49,812 nt of DNA from Prevotella sp. Lineage in GTDB: Bacteria > Bacteroidota > Bacteroidia > Bacteroidales > Bacteroidaceae. The translations under genes were made by a program, and so were the position numbers. The stretch covers positions 1 through 49,812 of the forward strand of contig JAFUVB010000057.1 of NCBI GenBank assembly GCA_017471245.1, read 5' to 3'. This document shows positions 33,492 through 40,609 of this stretch, one piece after another. The notes beneath the pieces are model-generated. The model saw only the letters and a list, made by a program, of their open reading frames with translations. It was not told the origin of the DNA and did not search any database. The first letter of the stretch is position 1, and each line of letters begins with the position of its first letter.

Positions 33492-34078
33492 TTGCTGAGC
33501 AGGAGCAAAAGCAGGATGAAACCCTTGTCGCCCAAGTCCTCACGCAGCTTGGCAATGGTGCGGCGGCGGTGAGTCTTCACTGTGTCGATCGACAAGCTCA
33601 GGGCATCGGCTATCTCCCTGCATTTCTTCCCCTCCAAACACATGAGGAACACTTCGCGCTGGCGCTCGGGCAGTTCGTCAATCTTCTTGAATATCAAACG
33701 GTATATCTCTTCCTTGAAGAAATCCTCCTCGCCGTTATCCGTGAGATGGAACTCTTCGTGCTGGTTGGATACATAATCGAGATAGTTGCGCTCTGCCCCC
33801 TTGTGCCTGAGATGGTTGATCGACAGGTTCCTTACTCCATTATAAAGATAGTTTCTGATGCCCGCTTCGTTTTCCACGTTCACCGACAGTTCAAGCACCT
33901 TGGTGAAGACATCGTGCACAATGTCTTCAGATGCCAACAGATCCTGAGTTATCTGCATGGAATAATTCACAAGTGCCTTATAATACTCATTATAAAGCTG
34001 CTCCAGCAGATGATTGTCAGGCTGCTTTTCGCTATTTGGCAACATCACCCTCCCGTTATCATGGTTTCTCTTCGCCAT
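33488..34078 (-). CDS. ECF RNA polymerase sigma factor, probable partner of the locus B FecR
   Basis: This 196-residue sigma-70 family protein has region 2 (LYNEYYKALVNYSMQI, SEDIVHDVFTKVLEL) and region 4 with a helix-turn-helix (DELPERQREVFLMCLEGK, CREIADALSLSIDTVKTHRRR). The C-terminus ends in a hydrophobic run of leucines. It reads toward the locus B fecR on the same strand, and the two would be neighbours but for the 4.3-kb island between them. That island is the reason for assigning it to locus B. It could instead serve another locus. A TACCTTTG -7 element lies 21 nt before its ATG. Confidence 0.87.
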   Translation of the reverse strand: MAKRNHDNGRVMLPNSEKQPDNHLLEQLYNEYYKALVNYSMQITQDLLASEDIVHDVFTKVLELSVNVENEAGIRNYLYNGVRNLSINHLRHKGAERNYLDYVSNQHEEFHLTDNGEEDFFKEEIYRLIFKKIDELPERQREVFLMCLEGKKCREIADALSLSIDTVKTHRRRTIAKLREDLGDKGFILLLLLLSN

Positions 34079-34098
34079 GCATGATCAATTCTTGGGGA

Positions 34099-34106
34099 CA
34101 AAGGTA
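34099..34106 (-). promoter_or_regulatory. -7 element for the locus B sigma gene
   Basis: TACCTTTG on the minus strand, 21 nt before the ATG at 34078, the same spacing as for the locus A sigma gene. Confidence 0.5.
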
Positions 34107-34221
34107 ATATTTTTTCTTTAAATGTATGCATTTTTCCTTATTTTCTTGTTGTCTGTCCTGACGCTTTTCACGATGCCAAAACACCGAAAAACCGCTTTTC
34201 TGAAAGTTAGTCTGCGGATTA

Positions 34222-34309
34222 CTCGCTGTTTGTATTTCAGAAACTGCTTGTTTTCAAATGAAAAACTGTCTGTTTTTGAAATGAAAACTCGCAGTTTTTG
34301 ATATAAAAA
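34222..34309. repeat. 22-nt periodic T-tract/A-tract repeat, four units
   Basis: Units start at 34222, 34244, 34266 and 34288 and follow the pattern CT-N4-GTTT(T)-N6-7-AAAA. The array resembles 253-333. T-tracts and A-tracts alternate about every 11 nt, near one helical turn. The rest of 34107-34524 holds a hairpin (34447-34487) and no gene that I can support. Confidence 0.78.
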
Positions 34310-34446
34310 CTTTTGCAAACTCTCATTCCTGTATTTTCAAAAGCGGCAACTTACTGAAAATGAGGCATATAAAAGAGTCCTTGAAATGCGGGTTCAGTTG
34401 CTATGAAACTGCATTATTTGACCAAAAACAACCCTTTTTTTATATT

Positions 34447-34487
34447 CTAACGGTGAGAGATTACCCAAAAGAACCTCTCACCGTTAG
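34447..34487. repeat. 13-bp hairpin downstream of the locus C TlpA-like gene
   Basis: CTAACGGTGAGAG and CTCTCACCGTTAG form a perfect stem with a 15-nt loop. On the minus strand it follows the TlpA stop by about 38 nt but has no T-run after it, so intrinsic termination is doubtful. Its arm contains the GGTGAGA heptamer. Confidence 0.6.
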
Positions 34488-34524
34488 AAGCATCGGATGC
34501 GAAAGATGTGAAAAAGGAATGACC

Positions 34525-35640
34525 TTACTTCCGAAACAATTCGTCCAAATATTCGTAGAACTCTTCCTTTTCGCCCACGAAGACGCGGTTGATGGTGCCG
34601 TCGGGGTTGATGATCACCTTGGTGGGATAGCCGCTCACGGCATAGAGCTGCGGCACATGGTCGCTCTTGGTGTTGCGCACATGCAGCCAGTTCATCTGGT
34701 TTTTCTCCACGGCCTGCTTCCATTTCTCCTCGGTGTCGTTTTCATCGATGCCGAGAATCTCAAAGCGTCCCTGATACTTGTCGTAGTATTTCTTCGTCTG
34801 GGGAACGCCGTTCAGGCACCAGAAACACCACGAGCCCCAGAAGTCGAGCACCACATACTTGCCGCGCAGGCTCTTCAATGACAAGGGATTGCCCTGCAAA
34901 TCGTTGAGCGTGAAGAGCGGAGCCACCTTGCCCGGCTGTATGCCCTCAGCCACCTTGAGGCGCGCTATCTCCTTGGTGAACCTGTCGACATAGGGCAGGC
35001 ACCATGCAGCCATCCTGCCATTGCGCACCTGCTCGCTCATGGCATTGTATGCCTTGCTGCTCTTATGGGCATCGCGGATATTCTGCAGCAAGAGAAGGGC
35101 AGCCTCATCATTCGGGTTCTCCGTCATGTATTTCACGCTGGCGTCTTCTAAACGGTTGATGATGTCAGTCCGTTTCTGGTGAAACTGTTTGGATATTTCG
35201 TCTTGGTTCATCCTTGGGTCGTCTCGCATGACGCTTCCCCATGTGATATTCTGCTTCTCTTCTTGCTTGAACGGACGTTCCAATGCTTTCACTTTGTTCA
35301 ACTGCCGGTAGAATGGCGATCCTCCCAGCTCATAATCATCGAAAGTGCCGCTGATCGTAACATTCTCGCCGGGAATGCCATAGAGTGAAATCTGCCTGCG
35401 CATGTAGCCAGTGGTCAATACCTCCTCCATGACGGATATCTCATTGGGGCTTGTCATTGGCAATGAGAACTCAAAGTTGCCGTTGCGCACCACAACCGTG
35501 TCGTAAACCCCTTTTCCCGGGGCATCAACCAGCAACACGTTGGTCGCCAGACCGCTCAGGTTTCCTTTCACCTGCAAATCATTCTGTGCGCTTGCCGTCA
35601 GGGGCAGCAGACAGTAAAGGATTATCAAACAATTTCTCAT
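34525..35640 (-). CDS. TlpA/ResA-like thiol-disulfide oxidoreductase with DUF4369-like domain, locus C
   Basis: This 371-residue protein has a signal peptide (LIILYCLLPLTASAQ), a DUF4369-like beta domain (about 20-110), a helical linker, and a C-terminal TlpA domain with WGSWCFWC (Cys272, Cys275) and GYPTKVII. It has the same architecture as the locus A protein at 18925. The C-terminal domains are strikingly similar (SLRGKYVVLDFWGSWC, EILGID, NDTEEKWK), while the N-terminal halves differ. It follows the S9 peptidase by 2 nt, so the two are surely co-transcribed. A likely role is periplasmic thiol reduction linked to peptide breakdown. Confidence 0.86.
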   Translation of the reverse strand: MRNCLIILYCLLPLTASAQNDLQVKGNLSGLATNVLLVDAPGKGVYDTVVVRNGNFEFSLPMTSPNEISVMEEVLTTGYMRRQISLYGIPGENVTISGTFDDYELGGSPFYRQLNKVKALERPFKQEEKQNITWGSVMRDDPRMNQDEISKQFHQKRTDIINRLEDASVKYMTENPNDEAALLLLQNIRDAHKSSKAYNAMSEQVRNGRMAAWCLPYVDRFTKEIARLKVAEGIQPGKVAPLFTLNDLQGNPLSLKSLRGKYVVLDFWGSWCFWCLNGVPQTKKYYDKYQGRFEILGIDENDTEEKWKQAVEKNQMNWLHVRNTKSDHVPQLYAVSGYPTKVIINPDGTINRVFVGEKEEFYEYLDELFRK

Positions 35641-35642
35641 TA

Positions 35643-38234
35643 CTATCTTTTTTTAAGTTCTTCCCTATGCTTCATGTCATTTTCTGTAGGCCAAAACTCG
35701 TTTCGTGGTGCGATTTTGTCGATTTCATAATGGGGCTTACCTTGCCTTTTCGCTTCTTCGCGCATAAGATGATGCTTGGTTATTATTGATATCACGTTTC
35801 CTGTCTTCTGCACAGAATGAATATTGTTTTTGGAGAACAACGGTTCAAGTTCAGATTCCTGTAATCTTAAATTGTTTAATTTAACGATATCTGTTTCATA
35901 CTTCTTAATGTTGTATACTTTCAAAATATCACTAAGAGTCAGGAATGGTTCTGCCCCTTTTGCAACCCAAAATACCATAGCACTTTTTTCGTTTTTTAGA
36001 TAAGGTACATATTTCTCTGCAAGATGAATGGAATCAACCACGTCTAAGCCACAAAGGTCAGATGCAACAATCTCTCCACTGTGTGTCATCATTGTGCTTC
36101 CATCAGGAAATTTCAATATTTGCAAAACAAGTGGTGCTACACTGTCTGTAGGTTGTTTCTCAACATACTGAGCAGAAGGTTTCAATGCCCTCTCAAAGAA
36201 ATCCCTTTTGCGTCTTTCGAAGTACTGCTCGTGGCGGAAGTCGTAGTGATGCTCCTGACCCGGAAGGATGAGCAGCTCGAAGTCTTTGTTTGCCTGAATG
36301 AGCGACTCCACCAAGCGCTGCGTGTGGGCGGGATGCACATTCTGGTCGCGGTCGCCTGTGACGATGAGCAGCTTGCCTTTCAGACGGGGAGCCAGCTCCA
36401 TAACGGTCTTTACCTCAAAATGCCCGTCCTCGCTGATGCCCTGATAGTTTTCTCCCCAGTTGCGGTTATAGATACGGTTGTCGTAATTGCCGCTGGATGC
36501 CACGGCAGCCTTATAGAAATCAGGATAGGTCATAATAGCCGTTGCAGCCATCATGGCGCCTCCGCTATGCCCTACAATGCCGACGCGCGTGGAATCGATG
36601 AAGGAGTATTGGCGAAACAGGTCGCGCAGTCCTGCCACATCGTCGGCAAGCGGATAGTCGCGCAGGTTGCCGTAGCCATAATCATAATACTTCTTGCCTC
36701 GATAAGGTGACGAACCCCGATGACCGAATACCACGACAATGAATCCCCGCTGCGCCAAAGCACCATTATGATACTTGTCGAACACGGTGAAATCGTTCCA
36801 CACCGTTTCGGTGAAAGGACCGGGATAAACCTGCGAGATGACGGGATATTTCTTCGAGGGGTCGAAATCGAAAGGCTTCCACATAATTCCGTAGAGCGGG
36901 GTCTTGCCGTCGGCAGCCGTCAGCTGTATCGGTTCGGGGCATTTCCATCCGTAGGCTGTGAGGCGGCTGATGTCGGTATGCTCCAGCTCTTGCAGCAGCT
37001 TGCCGTCTCTGTCACGCACACAGACTGTCGGTGGAAGGTTGATGCGCGACCACACGTCAACCACCAGTTGCCGCTCCGGACCGATGAACACATGGTGGTT
37101 GGCATCCTCAGGAGTTAACAGACGGATGCCCTTGCCGTTGAAGCCCACCCGATAGACATGACAGTAGTTCGGGTTTCGCCCCTTCTCCCTGCCATAGCCG
37201 TCGAAGAACAACTGCTGGTGCTTGGCATCGATGCTGATGATGCGCCCGCACGTCCAGTCGCCCTGAGTGACGGCATTGAGCAGTTTCCCATTGATGTCAT
37301 AGTGGTAATAGTGCCCCCACCCCGTGCGGTCGCTCCACAGGAAGATGTGTTTGCCGTCGACGATATGGCAGGCAAACATGTCGGGATTGATGCGCGGACG
37401 ACTCACTTCGCTGATCAGCATGTGAACCTCGCCCAATGTGTCGGCCATGCAGAGCTCAGCCTCTTCGCGCGACCGCTTGAAGCGCCAGAAGAAGACACGG
37501 TCGGTAACACCCTCGGCTTTCTGCCAACGCAGCTGCTGCCACCGATAGTGATGCGTGTCGAGCAACTGGAAGCTGCCCGTCTTCAGGTTGCCCAAATAGA
37601 GTTGTTGCGTCTCCACCACTGAGTCGCCCGGCAGTTCGTAGACATAGTCTCCGTTTTGAGGTGGTATGTTCAAGGAATAGGTAAGCGAGAACTTTCTCAC
37701 CTTCCTGCCATCCTTGCGCATGATGATGAAGTAATCGCTGTCGAGCCAATGGGTGTCGATAATCTCGAACTTCAGGTCGGTTGCCCCATCGGTGGTAAGT
37801 TGGCGGCGCTCGTGCGTCTGAAGGTTCTCCAACAGCAGGTTGTTCAGACTGTCTTCTGAGAGGCACCACAGAGAATCGGGCGACGTGCCATAAGGATTGA
37901 TTTTAGGATAGGTGCGCTTCTCAAAGTCTTTTGTATCGGCAATGGTATATTTGCCTTTGCCCTGTTCGTAGACATGGTATTCCTGTTTGCTGTCACCATA
38001 GTCTTGCCAGCCATACCAGAACTTCGTTCCCTCCTTGTTGAAGAAGGGAACAATGGAAGTCCTGCCGATGAGCGGTTTCAGGTTTGCATCGTCATACCGC
38101 TCCACATTCACCGTGTCGGTCTGCTGGTTCACATCTGTCATGACAACCGCCTGAGCCGCCATTTCCAGATGAAAGCATGTAAGACACAAGACTCCAAGAG
38201 CCAGCCTATTCTGTATTATATCCTTGATGTACAT
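35643..38234 (-). CDS. S9 family (DPP IV-like) serine peptidase with an unusual C-terminal extension
   Basis: This 863-residue protein has a signal-like N-terminus (ALGVLCLTCFHLEMAAQA), a DPP IV-type beta-propeller (about 45-440) and an alpha/beta-hydrolase catalytic domain. The triad is Ser557 (GHSGG), Asp630 (TGDRDQNVHP) and His662 or His663 (GQEHHYDF). DPP IV-like enzymes clip dipeptides from peptide N-termini. About 179 residues follow the normal end of the catalytic domain (after FFERAL). They look folded (FPDGSTMMTHSG, FLTLSDILKVYNI, LNNLRLQESELEPL) but match no domain I recognise. It lies in an operon with metalloproteases upstream and TlpA downstream, supporting periplasmic peptide processing. 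Confidence 0.88.
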   Translation of the reverse strand: MYIKDIIQNRLALGVLCLTCFHLEMAAQAVVMTDVNQQTDTVNVERYDDANLKPLIGRTSIVPFFNKEGTKFWYGWQDYGDSKQEYHVYEQGKGKYTIADTKDFEKRTYPKINPYGTSPDSLWCLSEDSLNNLLLENLQTHERRQLTTDGATDLKFEIIDTHWLDSDYFIIMRKDGRKVRKFSLTYSLNIPPQNGDYVYELPGDSVVETQQLYLGNLKTGSFQLLDTHHYRWQQLRWQKAEGVTDRVFFWRFKRSREEAELCMADTLGEVHMLISEVSRPRINPDMFACHIVDGKHIFLWSDRTGWGHYYHYDINGKLLNAVTQGDWTCGRIISIDAKHQQLFFDGYGREKGRNPNYCHVYRVGFNGKGIRLLTPEDANHHVFIGPERQLVVDVWSRINLPPTVCVRDRDGKLLQELEHTDISRLTAYGWKCPEPIQLTAADGKTPLYGIMWKPFDFDPSKKYPVISQVYPGPFTETVWNDFTVFDKYHNGALAQRGFIVVVFGHRGSSPYRGKKYYDYGYGNLRDYPLADDVAGLRDLFRQYSFIDSTRVGIVGHSGGAMMAATAIMTYPDFYKAAVASSGNYDNRIYNRNWGENYQGISEDGHFEVKTVMELAPRLKGKLLIVTGDRDQNVHPAHTQRLVESLIQANKDFELLILPGQEHHYDFRHEQYFERRKRDFFERALKPSAQYVEKQPTDSVAPLVLQILKFPDGSTMMTHSGEIVASDLCGLDVVDSIHLAEKYVPYLKNEKSAMVFWVAKGAEPFLTLSDILKVYNIKKYETDIVKLNNLRLQESELEPLFSKNNIHSVQKTGNVISIITKHHLMREEAKRQGKPHYEIDKIAPRNEFWPTENDMKHREELKKR

Positions 38235-38273
38235 GGTTTTCGCTTTTTTACTAAAAACCGCCGAAAGGCATCT

Positions 38274-40604
38274 TTATTGTATGTTTTTATTGAAATACAT
38301 CTTGTCGAGACGCATCTTCAGCAGACTGAAATGCTCACGACTGTCTTGGTCGGCATGCTCCTCGGCAAGACGAGCCACCTTCTTGGCTGTATCTACCAGC
38401 CACACCTGAAGCAGGCAGTTGCCTTCGTTCTGCATACCCATCACGATGTTGTGAGATGCCACATACTCAGCAACGTTCAGCAACAGGGCAATCTGCGTCT
38501 TGCGCTTGAAGTCGCTCACCGGCAGTGTCTTGTCGAAATCGGCAAAGACCACACGGTTTATGAAATCCGTGAGCTCGGCGGCGGTATAGGCATTGCTGCC
38601 CTCATGGCGTTCTTGCTCGGCAAGCGTCTGCAACACATCGGCACTCATCAGCTTCTTCAATACACCATTGGCCGTTCCGATGCTCATGCTCTTCATGTTG
38701 CCGGAGCAAATTTTCGTAATCTCCGGGCGGAGAAGCCACTGGGGAATGCCATTAAGGATATTGTTTTCAAGATAAGACAAAGCTGCCAACTGCTGCTGGC
38801 GAGGCACATATACGGTGGCTTGCTCGCTCACGCCACGGATGATGGGATACTTGCTGCGCCCGCCCACCAACGAGGCAATCTGGTTGAGATACTGCTCCAT
38901 CTTGCCGACATGTCCGACAGCCACATGCGACTCCTTCGTAAATGAGTTCTGCTCTTTGGGCAGACTGCCAAAGTCTTTGTGAAGATGCGCATAGCTCTCC
39001 TTCAGGTTTTCCATGCCCAAGCGGCATGCTTCTAAGATGTCCGTCGACAAGGTTCCCTTGATGGTATATGGATCTCCCTTGTCTTCAGCAGAGAAATACT
39101 GATTCTTGGTGGCAGGCTGTTTCTTGCCTTTGCCGTATGCAAACTTCATGGCAGCCATGTCATAGTCGGAGACACAGGGAAGCAGTGCGGCTGCCTTCAC
39201 ACCGCTCTTTGCAGACGGGAGATAGTTGAACTGTAACGGCGATGTGGCACTGGCAGCCATTCCGTGCTGATGGAGCCATGAGGGTGAGCACAACTGCGAG
39301 GGCGTGAAGGCAGTCTTCGCACGCCAGTTGGCTTTCATGCCCAGCACGTTGCCAATCTCAGCAACTAACTGTGCAGTCAGGATGTCGCGGCGCACCTCTA
39401 TATTGTTCATATCTTTGGCAATGCGCTTGTCGATATGACGAGCAAGAATGTAATAGCTTTCCAGTAAGTCTTCGTCAACCGACATGTCGGTGAAGTTAAC
39501 ACGGGCAGCCATAATCTCACCTGTCATCGGGTCGATAATCTTGTTGCTGTTAGGTCCACTGGCTGCATTGCCCCAACAGAACAGGATATGCCCATAGCTC
39601 AGCGAGCGCTCTGCCACATCGGAAGTGATCCTGAAAGGCTCTTTCACGCCAGCCTTCACCAAAGCCTGCTGCCACTGGGCAACGGCATTGCGGACACTCT
39701 GCTGGAAAATGGCGGGAGCCACAGGATCGATGAATACCGTGACAGGTTCTCCCGAAAAGTTCCAGCGACAGATGTAGTTCCTTCTGCGCGCACCGTAGTT
39801 TTTCATGTCGAATTCCTGCCGCGTGATGGTCTGGAAGCCGAAAGCTGCACTTTCTGCTATTGCCGCCATATTCTTAGAGGGCAGCAGCTGGATGATGAAC
39901 TCCAGCCCAAGGGTCTGCGCCACATCCTGCATATTGTCCATTGAACCCTGAGCCATGTTGTCTGTCTGCGAGCGATAGACATTTATCGCAACCCCGTTAT
40001 TGATGGCGCGGATGCCTGTAACACCCGAGCGCGACGGGTCGGGATGACTCAGCGCACCGTTCTTGCTCACATCGAAGAGACCTGACGACTGGTTGACGTC
40101 GCCCGAAATATCCACTATATAAGAGTCGCCCTTCTCGCCCAATGTCATGACGGTGAACGATTTGTCGATAGGCAGCATCATGCTCCCCCGGATGGCATCG
40201 TTCATCGATATGTCGATGGAGTCTGCCTGCACGTCCAAGCTGCGGTTGCGGCGCATGTAGAGCATCTGATTGTTGTGCCTCTCAAACCTCACCACATCAG
40301 AAGCGGGCGAAACGAAACTGCCGTAGCCCTCAACCACCTGGGCTGAAACGAGCACGTCGCGCCCTAATGCACTGAACGGTATCTCCAAACAGAAACGGTC
40401 GTCTTTCTGGTATATATTGAAATAAGCCTCATGCTTCACCACACCGGGCTGGCTGATAAACTGCTCAAAGGTTAGAGGAGTGGCATTGCCTTGTGCTGAA
40501 ACCGTCATCGGGAGGCACGCAGCCACACACAAGAGCATCTGCAACAGCTGCGGGAAATACTTTTTCTGCATATTTGTTTTCTTTCTCATTTGATTCTTTC
40601 TCAT
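38274..40604 (-). CDS. Zinc-metalloprotease-like protein lacking the HExxH site (probable pseudoprotease)
   Basis: This 776-residue exported protein (signal LLQMLLCVAACLPMTVSAQ) is a paralogue of the metalloprotease encoded 5 nt upstream. It shares that family's layout (DUF5117/DUF4953-type), including FIDPVAPAIFQQSVRNAVAQWQQAL and DPMTGEIMAARVNF. Where its partner has HEVGHTLGLRH, this protein reads AEIGNVLGMKA (Ala415, Asn419, Ala425): all three zinc-binding histidines are gone, although the hydrophobic frame of the helix remains. It should not bind catalytic zinc. The intact long frame argues for a selected non-catalytic role, for example binding substrate or partnering the active enzyme. 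The start could also be one of two internal ATGs (MRKK or MQKK). Confidence 0.85.
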   Translation of the reverse strand: MRKNQMRKKTNMQKKYFPQLLQMLLCVAACLPMTVSAQGNATPLTFEQFISQPGVVKHEAYFNIYQKDDRFCLEIPFSALGRDVLVSAQVVEGYGSFVSPASDVVRFERHNNQMLYMRRNRSLDVQADSIDISMNDAIRGSMMLPIDKSFTVMTLGEKGDSYIVDISGDVNQSSGLFDVSKNGALSHPDPSRSGVTGIRAINNGVAINVYRSQTDNMAQGSMDNMQDVAQTLGLEFIIQLLPSKNMAAIAESAAFGFQTITRQEFDMKNYGARRRNYICRWNFSGEPVTVFIDPVAPAIFQQSVRNAVAQWQQALVKAGVKEPFRITSDVAERSLSYGHILFCWGNAASGPNSNKIIDPMTGEIMAARVNFTDMSVDEDLLESYYILARHIDKRIAKDMNNIEVRRDILTAQLVAEIGNVLGMKANWRAKTAFTPSQLCSPSWLHQHGMAASATSPLQFNYLPSAKSGVKAAALLPCVSDYDMAAMKFAYGKGKKQPATKNQYFSAEDKGDPYTIKGTLSTDILEACRLGMENLKESYAHLHKDFGSLPKEQNSFTKESHVAVGHVGKMEQYLNQIASLVGGRSKYPIIRGVSEQATVYVPRQQQLAALSYLENNILNGIPQWLLRPEITKICSGNMKSMSIGTANGVLKKLMSADVLQTLAEQERHEGSNAYTAAELTDFINRVVFADFDKTLPVSDFKRKTQIALLLNVAEYVASHNIVMGMQNEGNCLLQVWLVDTAKKVARLAEEHADQDSREHFSLLKMRLDKMYFNKNIQ

Positions 40605-40609
40605 GTTTC

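Noticed and set aside
34222-34309. Possible CRISPR array with short repeats
   Set aside because: There is no constant repeat alternating with spacers. Each 22-nt unit varies throughout and only the T- and A-tracts recur. No cas gene is present.
34447-34487. Intrinsic terminator for locus C
   Set aside because: The stem is good, but no T-run follows on the minus strand, so it is listed only as a hairpin.
37974-38945. 323-codon open frame antisense to the S9 peptidase and metalloprotease-like genes
   Set aside because: It spans parts of two well-supported genes on the opposite strand and has no recognisable domain.
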